Source: Sipunculus nudus (taxonomy: Eukaryota; Annelida; Sipuncula; Golfingiida; Sipunculidae). Taken from it: 64,000 bases of DNA. Positions 41,601 through 49,376 of this stretch are shown piece by piece; position 1 is the first letter of the stretch; each line of letters begins with the position of its first letter. The DNA is taken from assembly GCA_026874595.1 (NCBI GenBank), contig CM049317.1, positions 74,840,618-74,904,617 of the forward strand, read 5' to 3'. The translations under genes were made by a program, and so were the position numbers. The notes beneath the pieces were generated by a model. That model did not search any database. It saw only the letters and a list, made by a program, of their open reading frames with translations, and had not been told where the DNA came from.

Positions 41601-44231
41601 TAGAGTTTCTCACCTTGAGAATACTGATAGTTATGACTATGGAACTTGTAAGCAAGATCAAGTGAGTGACCGTTGATTTCCAGGGAACGTGCATCTATAT
41701 AGTCAAATGGCAAAATCTCCTAACTTCCAAATGAGCATACTCATAGAGATATCCTTTCCCTTGTCAAACTCTATAATATAGGTAACTATTTCATAAATAG
41801 AACTTTTAGGTAGGTTTGAAATAGGCACTTGAAATTAATAATGATTTCAAGGGTCTGTACTTATGGTTACATTTATTCAAGTACATTATTCTAATTTGGT
41901 CCTCAGACATATTTTGATATAAATAAATGTGAAACTAAACAGGGTCCCATATTTAAGTGGCTACCAAGGGTGATTACCATAAAAATCTCAATAGAATATG
42001 TGTATTATATTAGGATAATGTCATAAAAAATTTGGGATTTTTGTACAAACTCTACCTGCATCCTTTATTTGGGACATCGCCATTAATCTGATGTTGAGCG
42101 GCGAGAAAACCACCAAGAGTGAGTGATTATATGGGCATTTATGGTAAGTTGTTTGCACTCTGATATTTACAGTATTTACTTTCAAATATTCTGATTTCTA
42201 TATAAAAGGCTTAAATATATTTTTAAATTACTTTAACAGTGTTGCAAGTGGAAGAGTTATAAAATATATATGATCATCTTATCATCACTTGCCAATCACA
42301 TACTGCTTGGCGTATCATATGATTCCAGTAAGAACATCAGTGTTAGTCTTTTAACAGACACCAAGTGGTGCTACTCTGGCAGCTACATTAACTACTTTCG
42401 GTAGAAAAATTTATTCAGTAGCATTAACTAAATACAGCACATTGTGAAAGAGTACCTCATATTAAATATTTGTTTGGGTCACACTGGATGTCTTCAAGCC
42501 AGGCACACACACAATTCAGAAATATTCAGTGAGGGGCCATGAATAGCAATACAGGTAAAAAACTGCAAAATATATATGTACACACACACATTTTTTTCAT
42601 GGCTTAAAAATACTGCCGGGCAGGCATTGAAGCTTTCCAGTCATGTGCAGGGTGACAGGAAACATTGTAACCTAAGATTTTAGGATGAATTCTATCATAT
42701 AAGGTAGGAGTTGGGGGCAGGTTTGAGCTAAATTTGTGTGCGTATTCTGTTAGGGACTGAGCAGAAATAGTATGTGTGCATCAGTGACTTAACATTCTGG
42801 GCAAAAGCAGGGTGCTTGTTCTAATGAGGCAGCATGTTCTGTTGAGAACTTTACGGTAATTGACCTCACCACCAGAGCCCTTGTGCCCTACCCTTTTGAC
42901 CTTATTATTATAATATGCCCCTAAATGCTCCTACACAGAAGGTCTTCCTTGAGACAGCTTTGAACAAGGCAGTAATGATGTCACAAAGGTGGATGACTTA
43001 GGTGTCGCATTGGCTGACGTCATCCACTGAAATCCCTGCACTGACGAATATCTTGCAGTCATTGTGAACCGTCTTGAAACATTTTGGATTATTTGTCTCA
43101 TACGGATTACGTACTATGCAGGTAAGACAAAGACACTGTTATTCACGCGGTAGTCGGAGGAATGGCCACTGCAACCTTTTGCCAAGAACTTTTTATACTG
43201 TCAAATTTGTATAAAAAAATATCCAGGAAAACATGCCAGCAAGGGTACTGGTACAGACTACACGTGTTCTGTTTGGGAGAGGTCTCCCAAATTAAGCAGA
43301 TTATGTTATGGTAAGGCAACTCACGATTTACAGTGATATTGGCAACCTGATTGGCTACATGAACAGTTATTCTCATGATTATTCATTAAATGAATATGCT
43401 ATTTAGGTTACATAAAGTTCATGGTCAGTTCAATTACTGTGGTTGCCTGTTTGTTTACAATGGTTTCAAATCCCCTCAAAATACACAGGCAAACTGGGAA
43501 CAGCTCTCTTTATATTTGAAACTTGCTGTGAATATTTGTGAATAAAATAATACAATAATTAAACTTTAAGTAATTTTCAAACAGGGTTAATTTTTTCCTG
43601 TTATGAAAATTACTTTCAAGCTAAGATTCTATCATCAGTAGATATTCAAAGTCAGATATTAGGAATTCAGGGAATTACTGATTCAGAGAAACCTTTGTGA
43701 TTGATGCTGCATGCAAAATTGTGATGAAGGTAGCATGGCCCTCTGCGGCAGCCCCCCTGGCTACACCCTGAAGTATTAATTATCCTAATTAGGTATTACT
43801 TGTTTTTAACCTAACACAGTAATAAATATTTATAATTATAATGATAATATTTATGATTATTAATAATAAATAAAAAACAATAGTTTTTTAGCTGACAGAA
43901 TTATATATCAAAATACATTCATTATTTACATGGTATCAAACTTTTCTCAATGTTCAAACTGAACATACTTTGAAAAATTACTGAATATATTTTTGAATAA
44001 AACGACACTTGCAAATAAAATACCGGCACCCTGGTCGAAGATCCTGGAACTACAAGATCAGGTTCTGTTAATATATATACGTTTCTAACATGTGTACATG
44101 AACAAACGAGACCAATTTCTAATTTAAATAAAAGGTAGAGGATACATAGGGAGTTTAATAGCGTAAAAATGGTAAACACTCACAAGAAAACAAGCCGCTG
44201 TCAGAAACAACGTGCTCCCCATGACTGCCAT
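3682..44231 (-). CDS. PDIA5-like: PDIA5-like protein disulfide isomerase with five catalytic thioredoxin domains (25 exons)
   Basis: Exons, 5' to 3' on the minus strand: 44231-44184, 34615-34477, 33324-33237, 22633-22568, 22215-22170, 19972-19880, 18544-18484, 17617-17550, 17116-17025, 16132-16064, 14421-14285, 13782-13715, 12744-12663, 11982-11970, 11484-11419, 10857-10718, 10128-10058, 9346-9218, 8710-8521, 8005-7938, 7027-6946, 6067-6055, 5445-5377, 4677-4421, 3830-3682. Every junction has AG/GT borders and keeps phase; the total is 2304 nt, 767 residues plus stop. Domains: signal peptide about 1-25; non-catalytic b-like domain about 27-150; catalytic domains with CGFC 182-185, CGHC 304-307, CGHC 427-430, CGHC 557-560 and CPHC 684-687; KDEL 764-767. 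Each catalytic domain has a cis-proline in G-[FY]-P-T or [AG]-Y-P-T context (228, 351, 473, 604, 730). Family knowledge: such enzymes form, reduce and rearrange disulfides of secretory proteins in the ER lumen. The b-like domain, proline-rich linkers and final CPHC domain point to PDIA5. Vertebrate PDIA5 has about 520 residues and three catalytic domains, so this version has two more. The start is the first of two in-frame ATGs (codons 1 and 4), with A at -3 and G at +4. Confidence 0.93.
4758..5162. mobile_element. Decayed relative of the CG-rich inverted-repeat MITE
   Basis: The left end, CTATGGTTGGCTTCATAT, and a right end, reading inward, of CTGTGGTTCTG, match the ends of the element at 40666-41096. 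The internal TTCGCGA words of that copy appear here mainly as TTTGTGA-type words, consistent with loss of CpG by methylation and deamination. It sits in intron 23 of the PDI gene. Confidence 0.6.
5377..8710 (-). CDS. PDIA5-like: PDIA5-like exons 19-23: catalytic domain a4 (CGHC)
   Basis: Exons 8710-8521, 8005-7938, 7027-6946, 6067-6055 and 5445-5377 encode residues 493-633. The proline-rich linker SMPPPPPSPESQW precedes NVHHL and FYAPWCGHC (557-560), then VLAAVDAT and RGYPT with cis-proline 604. Exon 22 is the second 13-nt microexon. Exon phases copy those of a2 throughout. Confidence 0.93.
6055..6067 (-). CDS. PDIA5-like: PDIA5-like exon 22: 13-nt microexon in domain a4
   Basis: The minus strand reads TTTCAG, 13 nt encoding most of LKYFE, then GTGAGT. 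Phase in and out equal those of the microexon in a2. It is too short for most gene finders, but without it exons 21 and 23 cannot be joined in frame. Confidence 0.85.
9218..10857 (-). CDS. PDIA5-like: PDIA5-like exons 16-18: catalytic domain a3 (CGHC)
   Basis: Exons 10857-10718, 10128-10058 and 9346-9218 encode residues 379-492. A run of seven prolines leads into EPSWEDTESEVVHL, a linker like the proline-rich one in vertebrate PDIA5. CGHC is at 427-430, followed by FAAIDCT and SGYPT with cis-proline 473. An extra pair, C457 and C464 (C-X6-C), is shared only with a5 (C714, C721). This ties a3 to a5 as products of the same duplication, although its active site is CGHC and not CPHC. Confidence 0.93.
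10569..10740. repeat. PDIA5-like: Tandem copies of an exon-end and splice-donor segment in intron 16
   Basis: The end of exon 16 with its donor (plus strand GACTTACATGGAGCATAGAA at 10711) is followed downstream in the transcript by two diverged copies, near 10655 and 10597, spaced about 57 bases apart. In both copies the GT of the donor reads AT on the minus strand, so neither would be expected to work as a 5' splice site. They look like a partial tandem duplication across the exon-intron border. Confidence 0.65.
11419..14421 (-). CDS. PDIA5-like: PDIA5-like exons 11-15: catalytic domain a2 (CGHC)
   Basis: Exons 14421-14285, 13782-13715, 12744-12663, 11982-11970 and 11484-11419 encode residues 257-379. 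A charged linker (PPKEKEKEAEW) precedes VVHLTDDNF; then come CGHC at 304-307, ILAAVDAT and KGFPT with cis-proline 351. The strand after the cis-proline (VKYFK) is encoded by a 13-nt microexon. Exon lengths 68, 82, 13 and 66 match those of a4 (68, 82, 13, 69), which marks a2 and a4 as duplicates. Confidence 0.93.
11970..11982 (-). CDS. PDIA5-like: PDIA5-like exon 14: 13-nt microexon in domain a2
   Basis: The minus strand reads TTACAG, then 13 nt encoding most of VKYFK, then GTAAGT. The phase is 1 in and 2 out, exactly what exons 13 and 15 need; skipping it would shift the frame and remove the beta strand after the cis-proline. A matching 13-nt exon occurs in domain a4. Confidence 0.85.
14836..15965 (-). 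mobile_element. Composite repeat, family B, with both ends
   Basis: One end reads CTAGGGACCCATGGGTCTC followed by AACGCTCAGCTGA; the other ends GACTTTCAGTCAACTGAGCTAA. Between them are four copies of a module marked by GTGGCACCACCAGTCT or variants, at about 15131, 15329, 15457 and 15626. The same end pair is found at 47511-48816 (opposite orientation) and 28054-31432. No protein is encoded. Confidence 0.65.
16064..18544 (-). CDS. PDIA5-like: PDIA5-like exons 7-10: catalytic domain a1 (CGFC)
   Basis: Exons 18544-18484, 17617-17550, 17116-17025 and 16132-16064 encode residues 161-257. FYAPWCGFCKRIKPDF carries the redox pair C182/C185; VLAGMDVDKPEL and NITGFPT with cis-proline 228 follow. CGFC differs from the CGHC of standard PDI. 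In family terms the residues between the cysteines tune redox potential, so this domain may act differently from a2-a4. It corresponds to the first catalytic domain of vertebrate PDIA5. The Trp codon before the motif is split T|GG by the exon 7/8 intron. Confidence 0.93.
19351..19430. repeat. 19-20 bp tandem repeat (unit near ATGTCAAGTGTTGTCAA)
   Basis: Four imperfect units are read directly in intron 6 of the PDI gene. Confidence 0.8.
19880..34615 (-). CDS. PDIA5-like: PDIA5-like exons 2-6: non-catalytic N-terminal b-like domain
   Basis: Exons 34615-34477, 33324-33237, 22633-22568, 22215-22170 and 19972-19880 encode residues 17-160. The segment contains a thioredoxin-fold beta strand (VLLVFAKN), a WVDCGEAKKTC stretch where other domains carry the second half of the fold, and a linker FLRDPKGDIPW. 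No CXXC motif is present. This N-terminal domain is a hallmark of PDIA5 among PDIs and is known as a substrate or partner binding fold. The final residues, DDVVHLETKQ, open the first catalytic domain. The gap between exons 3 and 4 is a 10.6 kb repeat-filled intron. Confidence 0.88.
20630..21478 (-). mobile_element. Repeat family A copy
   Basis: It ends at 21478 with a hairpin-forming sequence, CAGATGACTTATAGTCAGC, then TGAGCTAAAA. Preceding blocks (GTTTTGATATTAGGCAG, a poorly conserved purine-rich stretch, GGCACGTTTT-like blocks) recur at 26570-26740, 27240-27540 and, inverted, 63024-63830. Short open frames in it are repeat-derived. Confidence 0.7.
21479..21826 (-). mobile_element. Partial family B repeat abutting family A
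   Basis: It begins directly after the family A end with AAGTGGCACCACCAGCCTT-like sequence and ends with TTGACTTTCAGTCAGCTGAG. It matches the 3' third of the copy at 14836-15965, including the block AGGATATAGGTCGCA. Confidence 0.7.
23554..23618. repeat. (TA)n microsatellite
   Basis: About 32 TA units in intron 3 of the PDI gene. Confidence 0.95.
24899..27540 (-). mobile_element. Composite repeat, family A, two internal monomers
   Basis: The left end is GGGACCTATGGGTCACGACG followed by CTCAGCTG; the right end is the family A hairpin and GAGCTAAAAAA. The right half has two tandem monomers (about 26110-26740 and 26740-27540), each with the GTTTTGATATTAGGCAG block. A GGAC tetranucleotide tract (27431-27490) lies near the right end. 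Whether 24930-25950 belongs to the element is uncertain. Confidence 0.5.
27431..27490. repeat. (GGAC)n microsatellite
   Basis: About 13 GGAC units with one ACAG interruption inside the family A repeat; other copies have only one to four units, so the tract expanded here. Confidence 0.9.
28054..31432 (-). mobile_element. Large composite repeat with two tandem arrays
   Basis: The left end is TGACCCATGGGTCATGACGC then TCAGCTG; the right end is GACTTTCAGTCAGCTGAGCT. Array 1 has three units of about 280 bp (starts 28369, 28646, 28926). Array 2 has six units of 320-347 bp (starts 29411, 29747, 30094, 30430, 30766, 31086). Every unit opens with GGTGGCGCCACC or a variant. A joining segment contains the palindrome CCGCCGCGGCGG near 29340. 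The right end also carries GGACGGACAGACGG words. No coding capacity is seen. Confidence 0.7.
31736..32360. repeat. Degenerate 40-50 bp minisatellite
   Basis: Repeated words such as AGATCAGG, ACTGTGGTAAAACCC and AGGTCAGG recur about every 40-50 bases with strong divergence, clearest at 31861 and 31900. Confidence 0.65.
33395..33955 (+). repeat. Interspersed repeat family E copy
   Basis: The sequence around 33395-33540 (GGCCTACAGGCTTAATGC, AATGCAAGTACTAAACATTTT) is found inverted at 62370-62500. The rest contains the weak modules GAGGGTGCCACTAGTCTTG and CAACATCAGTCTTGTGTACA. It spans part of the intron between exons 2 and 3 of the PDI gene. Confidence 0.6.
37161..38819. mobile_element. Non-autonomous hAT-type DNA transposon
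   Basis: The left end reads CAGGGTTCGCAAGTTTTAGGC; the right end, read inward, is CAGGGTTGGGTTTTAGGC. Perfect 8-bp direct copies ATTCTGCT flank it (37153-37160 and 38820-38827). An 8-bp target duplication and CAGGG-type ends are hallmarks of the hAT superfamily. Both sub-ends carry repeated GGTTTTAGGCAG words and, on the left, near-palindromic AACCATAGGTTATAACCTGG. No open frame of transposase size is present. Confidence 0.85.
40666..41096. mobile_element. CG-rich inverted-repeat MITE (TTCGCGA words)
   Basis: The ends are CTGTGGTTGGCTT and, at the other side, GGCAACCACAG, flanked by TA on both sides (40664-40665 and 41097-41098). Subterminal blocks are rich in TTCGCGA or CGCGAAA words in opposite orientation. 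A TA duplication suggests Tc1/mariner-type mobilisation. CpG-bearing words in a CpG-poor region suggest a younger copy than the one at 4758-5162. Confidence 0.7.
44184..44231 (-). CDS. PDIA5-like: PDIA5-like exon 1: start codon and signal peptide
   Basis: Sixteen codons, MAVMGSTLFLTAACFL, end exactly at a GTGAGT donor in phase 0. Joined to exon 2 (VLIGPNHVNG...) it makes a typical secretory signal: short n-region, hydrophobic core of about 14 residues, then a polar segment suited to cleavage. It is separated from exon 2 by a 9.6 kb intron. Confidence 0.88.
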
Positions 44232-44330
44232 GTTGCCACGTAAGTTTACATCTGACGTCACTTCCACCAACAGATGCTAGGTACAGAGTCCTCCGGCACA
44301 AACCAAAATTATACATAGGTCTATATTTCA
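44232..44330 (-). promoter_or_regulatory. Proximal 5' region of the PDI gene with a CRE-type palindrome
   Basis: A perfect TGACGTCA palindrome lies at 44253-44260, about 21 bases upstream of the start codon, followed on the plus strand by CTTCC, an ETS-like half site; CCACG lies at 44236-44240. CRE/ATF-type sites are common at genes of the unfolded protein response. No complete ERSE (CCAAT, nine bases, CCACG) is present here. The transcription start is unknown, so the palindrome could be in the 5' UTR. Confidence 0.35.
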
Positions 44331-44674
44331 AGGTCATTTTAATTTGTATGCTTTTATTTTGTTGAAATATGATTGGAAACGCATAACATATTAGATATGG
44401 CATGTAATTGAATTATTTACAATTGTTTTCTCCATGATCTTAAAAAAAGAAACATAAAGAATTCAACTAAAAAAAGGAGGAATGGGCCTGTGTACACTGG
44501 CAAAATAAATATTTTCTGTGTGCCAAAATGTGATTATATAATTTCTTTGGTTATCTAACTGAGAAAAAAACATGATATTATTATATTACTTTAAGCAAAG
44601 TAACAACAATAATTGTTTTATTTAAAACAGTGCAATACACGGTTATATACGTATATATATATACTATGAATTAA

Positions 44675-44678
<4 letters not shown>

Positions 44679-44746
<68 letters not shown>
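44679..44746. repeat. (TA)n microsatellite
   Basis: A TA run with one TG interruption. Confidence 0.95.
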
Positions 44747-45175
44747 GGCCTGTCGTACATGTATATATAATTTCATTACATTTTGAAACACATGTACTTT
44801 ATTTTGTTTTGTGAACGCGGTATATACACATACATGTATAAACCTTTGATATATAAAATCTTATATATCGCGATGTGGCAATGTATTTTAACATATGATT
44901 AAAGATATGAAAATATATAATTTTTATAGATTAATAAAGCATCAACATTTTATATGTAATATTAATATCTAAAATAAAAACTAAATATTTTGAATAACAA
45001 CTATCAATTTCATATTAATTGAAATATATTTTCTACCTGTGGTACTATAGTACATGTACATTATATTATAAATTAATATAGAATTCCTGTTACTTTGTGA
45101 ATTTTACATGGAAGATTAAAATGTAAATATAACGTTTCCTGCATGGTGGCCTTAAGATCGTAAACAATATAAATA

Positions 45176-45176
<1 letters not shown>

Positions 45177-45220
<44 letters not shown>
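45177..45220. repeat. (AT)n microsatellite
   Basis: About 22 AT units read directly. Confidence 0.95.
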
Positions 45221-45225
<5 letters not shown>

Positions 45226-45889
45226 AGCTATAACTTATATCCATATACCTGGACTTTTTTTTATGTTTAAATTTGTGAAGTTTTGAATTATTGTTTTATT
45301 TGTGCTCGAAATCATGATTGTATTCTAGCTTTTTCTACTTCGAATCGTGCAGGTATATATTTTTAAATGTTTGTAAACAAATACATTACAATTAGTATTT
45401 GGAGTACATCGGAGTACAAATATAAGCGACTTTATTGTTTTAAAAAGTGTCACGTGACTGTAGTGATATATTTAATAGTAAACTCTCAAGCCTGAATTTA
45501 AAAAAGGGGACACGCCCCCTCAGTAAGTCAGCGCAGTAATCAATCGTCAGTTCCAACCCAAAATACTTTAGAGTTAAAATTTTTCATTTTTTATATTTTT
45601 TTCTGATTAAGCGTTTCGTACAGTCAATTTATTTATATTTCAAATTTACTCAGAGGTATATTAATTATCAATCAATAAAAATGTAACTTTAATGTAGATT
45701 TAAAAGACACATACGTGTTCTCATAACTAGTGATGATGTATGACCAAGGGTAACATGGCTGCCCTTTGAATGCAAAATCTAGGGGCTGAAATTAACATAG
45801 ACTCTCTTGACAGCTAAATCACAGGTAGATAACAGCATATTCAAAATATTTACAAATGTTTCTATCCTAGAAGTAATAGGTAGTAGACT

Positions 45890-46260
45890 GGAGGATGTCA
45901 TTTGGAGTGTCACTGCGCATGTCATTACTTCCGGAATGTCAGACGATAGTTTTGTCAAAAGGAGGCCAGGCCAGGCGGGCATGTTGCTTCCTTGCGATCT
46001 GGGGCACGGACCGTCCGGCCGATTGGCACCGATTTCGAATTCGTATCTTAGCATTGACAGCATATACGCGTCGTCAGTCCTGTTGTCAGAGAGAAATACA
46101 TTAGTCTAATAGTAACCCGAGTCGGTCACTAAATTATTAAATCAGCTGGTACGCAACCCCGATTGTATGTTTTCCTCCCAGGGGTTCAAATACAGATCTG
46201 AAGATCGTCTCAACGCACTAAGACATAACGAGTCACACGGCACGCTGGCTCCCGACATGC
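45890..46260 (+). promoter_or_regulatory. CG-containing candidate promoter of the zinc-finger gene
   Basis: In otherwise AT-rich, CpG-poor surroundings this block has many CpG dinucleotides (for example GGACCGTCCGGCCG and ATACGCGTCGTC) and an ETS-type site, ACTTCCGGAA, near 45928. It lies upstream of the first coding exon, whose acceptor at 49367-49368 implies an upstream noncoding exon. No transcription start can be assigned. Confidence 0.3.
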
Positions 46261-47510
46261 CTCACTGAACACTCGCCAGGGGTTGAAAAATTAATGACTT
46301 CTGGGCCCTCTACCCTTCGATAATAGAGAAAATGCAAATTACTATAAAATATCAACAACTAACTTGCATCATCTCATACTCAGATAACCTTATAATAAAA
46401 ATATTACAATGCATTGACATTTCTTAGTTCAATTTTAATAACAGGCAATTTTTTTTTGTTAAAAATTGAACAAATCATTAAATGTAGACGTGTTAAACCG
46501 CAGCATGTACTCTTCTTTTGACAATATATATTTTTGGATTACTGGTACCGGGTATTGATAATTTTCTGCTTATTTTAAAAGTAAACAACTGGGTTTTAAA
46601 GATGATGAAATGGCAACTAGAATTATGAAAACTTTATCTTGTTTATCTGTTATGAGATATTTAAAAATAAAATTTCCTTTAATATGGCTTTCTCTTGCCT
46701 CAACTGGAATAACTGCCTGTGGCAGCATGTGCTATATATATTTTTGCAGATAATTTGCAGGAGAAGTTGGATTTTCTCAAGCGACTATATGAATATTTAT
46801 GTATTATTATACCTTACTGACAGTTTTGGCTTTATAAATATTTTACAAAAAGGGATTATTGTCATTTGTTAAAATAATAATATTGCTTAAATATATGGAA
46901 AACTTTTCATTTTTGTTTCTTACTATACATTATGCAGTGTTCCTGACCCCAGAGACTGGTGTATTCATTTTCCATGGAAGCTTTATTCTCTGTTTAAGTA
47001 TTTAAATAGAATGTAAAAGAGGTAAAATATGTATCAGGAGAAAAAGCAAAACTTCATTAATTATATTTGTTATCTGTGAAAAAAATTCCAGGTGTACAAG
47101 AAAATAATGAGGATTGACCCCAGGTTTATGAAACAGCATAATGGCATCCAGCAGTTAATATTTACGACTTTTGAAGATCTATGGCTTGTGTATTCCAGTG
47201 GGAATTCATCCATTATTGTAGGCTTCCAGTCCAAATGCAATAAGCTTATATTCATGTTTCTTGCTTAATTACAATATATCTTTCTATTGTGACACCACAA
47301 GATTTGTTACGCTTTCTGCAAAAGTCCTAAGTGTAGTGGTACTAGCATGCATTTATTGTTATTCTTAGTTCATAGCTTAATAAATGAGATTCATAGTTTT
47401 AATTTTAATATTATCAATTAACTCAAACAAAGGGTACATAGTTTGATTGAAAATAATAATGTTCACTGTTTCCCCAGGAATATCTTCCTGTCTCATTCTG
47501 TCAGGTTTAT

Positions 47511-48816
47511 TAGCTCAGCTGACTGTAAGTCAACTGAGGTACAGGAATGGTGCTTTGTCTGTTGTCTGTCCAGCTGTCCTGTTGTCCGTTAGCAGGGCAC
47601 AAATCATAACTACTGGTCCTAGAAATATCTAAGTGAAGATCCAAGGATATCAATAAAAAATCTCTGTGGAAACCTGAAATAAGGTCACTGCGACCTATAT
47701 CCTCCGAGCTATGGGGCTTGTAAGTACCCCCCAAAATAATAAAAAAATTGATAAAAAACTCCAATATCTTGATAATTAATTCATAGATTGTCATGAAGCT
47801 TGCCTTGAATATTGACCATGACTAGTTTTGTCAGTTCCCAAAAAGTGGTGATGCCACCTGTATTTTTTCATATTTTTACAAATATTTTTCTGTTTTTCTT
47901 GTTATAAAATAACAACAATCATGTCAGTTTCTCAGCTGTGATTCCATCTAGTGTCCCAAAACCTGGTGTGTTTATTGGATTCTAGTGGATGCCCTATAGT
48001 AATCACCCTCTCTGTCTGTCCATCTGTTTATCCACACAAATTTGTTTCAAGATGATAACTTCAGGTTGGATTGACATATGGATTTCAAACACGACTTACA
48101 AATGGCCCACCACTTATGAAAGAATCTGTATGATTTTTGGGTCAAAGGTCAAGGTCACAAGGCTCCCTTATTTGAAAAGATTATGGCTGCATTTTAAGCC
48201 AAGCTTTTCATCCCAAACTTTTCATCTTGCACATTTAGGTGACTTGCCAGTATGGGGAGAGCATAAATGAATTTGGGGTCACAAAGTCAAAGGTCAAGGT
48301 CAAAGGGGCAATCTGTTCACAAATTAGTTTTCCAGATGATAACTCCAGTTTAGTTTGACATATTGGTATCAAACTTAATTTATATATGGCTCACAACCAA
48401 AGTAAGAACCCTGTCAATTTTGGTGTCCAAAGGTCAAGCTCACAGGACCCATTTCTTTAAAAGGAATGTGTATGCTTTTCAAGCCAAACTTTTCATCACA
48501 AACCTTCTATCTTCAAGATATTACTCACTTCCCGATAGGGGAAGATTCTTTTTGATTTGGGATCAAAGGGTCAGAGGGGAAGGTCACAGGACCCATCAAT
48601 TCACAAATTGGTTTTATGGATGATATAATTCTGCTTTGGCTAGACATATTGGCTTCAGTTAATCTATTAATGACCCACTATATAAGTAAGAAACATTTTT
48701 ATTTTAAAGGGTCCAGAGGTCAAAGTTGAAGATCACAAGACCGCCATTCTTGAAAATTCCTTCAAAATATCCTTATAGACAAATACAGCTGAGCGTTGAG
48801 ACCCCTGGGTCCCTAG
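47511..48816 (+). mobile_element. Composite repeat with both ends, opposite orientation
   Basis: It starts TAGCTCAGCTGACTGTAAGT and ends CAGCTGAGCGTTGAG then ACCCCTGGGTCCCTAG. The first 300 bases match family B. The middle (47987-48750) is a different module beginning TGCCCTATAGTAATCACC, with three to four diverged units carrying AAAGGTCAAGGTCA words. TAAA-type 4-bp direct repeats (on the minus strand) may flank it. Confidence 0.65.
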
Positions 48817-49376
48817 TTTAAGTTTTTTTTATCAGAATGTTGGTATAAATACTAAATATAAATGTGTGGTTACTGCAGCTGTCTATAACCTAACAATGCA
48901 GTAGAAAAGATGTACAGAACAACCTGTTCTGTTAAATGTCTTTATTCTTGTTTTGGCTGGCTTAACCAAAACATAGCCATCTCCCCTCTATGTTAAGTCA
49001 ATCCAGCTTCAAACAAATATTTGCTTCTATGATTACAAATTTTCCTCCGAGGTGGTGACCCATGGGCTACATACACGGCCTTCATATCACTGTTATAAAT
49101 ATTGGGACTTAAGCATTCTGTGTGCTGTACTGCACTCTAAATAACATGATTAATTGCCCGCTATTAACAGTGTAAGAGCAGTCAGAATTATGTTCTAGAA
49201 AGGTCAAATAAATATTGAGGGTCAGAGAACTTTTAATAATATTTTCAATGTGTTTGTTCAAGGGGACTTTTCAATGGGACTTTCAAGAGTAAACAAACCT
49301 TTTAACTTTTTAACGAATGTTTGAAAATCGGTACTGATTTATGTGGATTGCTTTCTCATTAATTGCAGAAAAAAAC

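Larger units (their letters stand above)
34616..44183. other. PDI gene intron 1 (9.6 kb)
   Basis: It holds the hAT-type element (37161-38819) and the CG-rich MITE (40666-41096). A block around 35220-35370 (GGTAACACCTATGGAAA) recurs in diverged form near 35690-35790 (GGTAACACCTAAGGAAAG). The remainder (38830-40660, 41100-44180) shows no supported gene or repeat. Confidence 0.65.
44232..49368. other. Region between the PDI start and the first coding exon of the zinc-finger gene
   Basis: The two genes point away from each other. The region contains TA microsatellites, a CG-containing block at 45890-46260 that may be the zinc-finger gene's promoter, an AT-rich featureless stretch (46300-47440) and the composite repeat at 47511-48816. 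Any 5' UTR exon of the zinc-finger gene should lie here, but I could not place it. Confidence 0.6.

Noticed and set aside
47511-48816. Full canonical Helitron
   Set aside because: The CTAG-T end and palindrome fit, but the other end does not start with TC after an A, and no Rep/helicase is present; only a Helentron-like hypothesis is kept.
49341-49376. Upstream in-frame ATG as start of the zinc-finger protein
   Set aside because: It precedes a good splice acceptor (TTGCAG at 49363-49368), so it is probably intronic; the ATG at 49377 has a better context.
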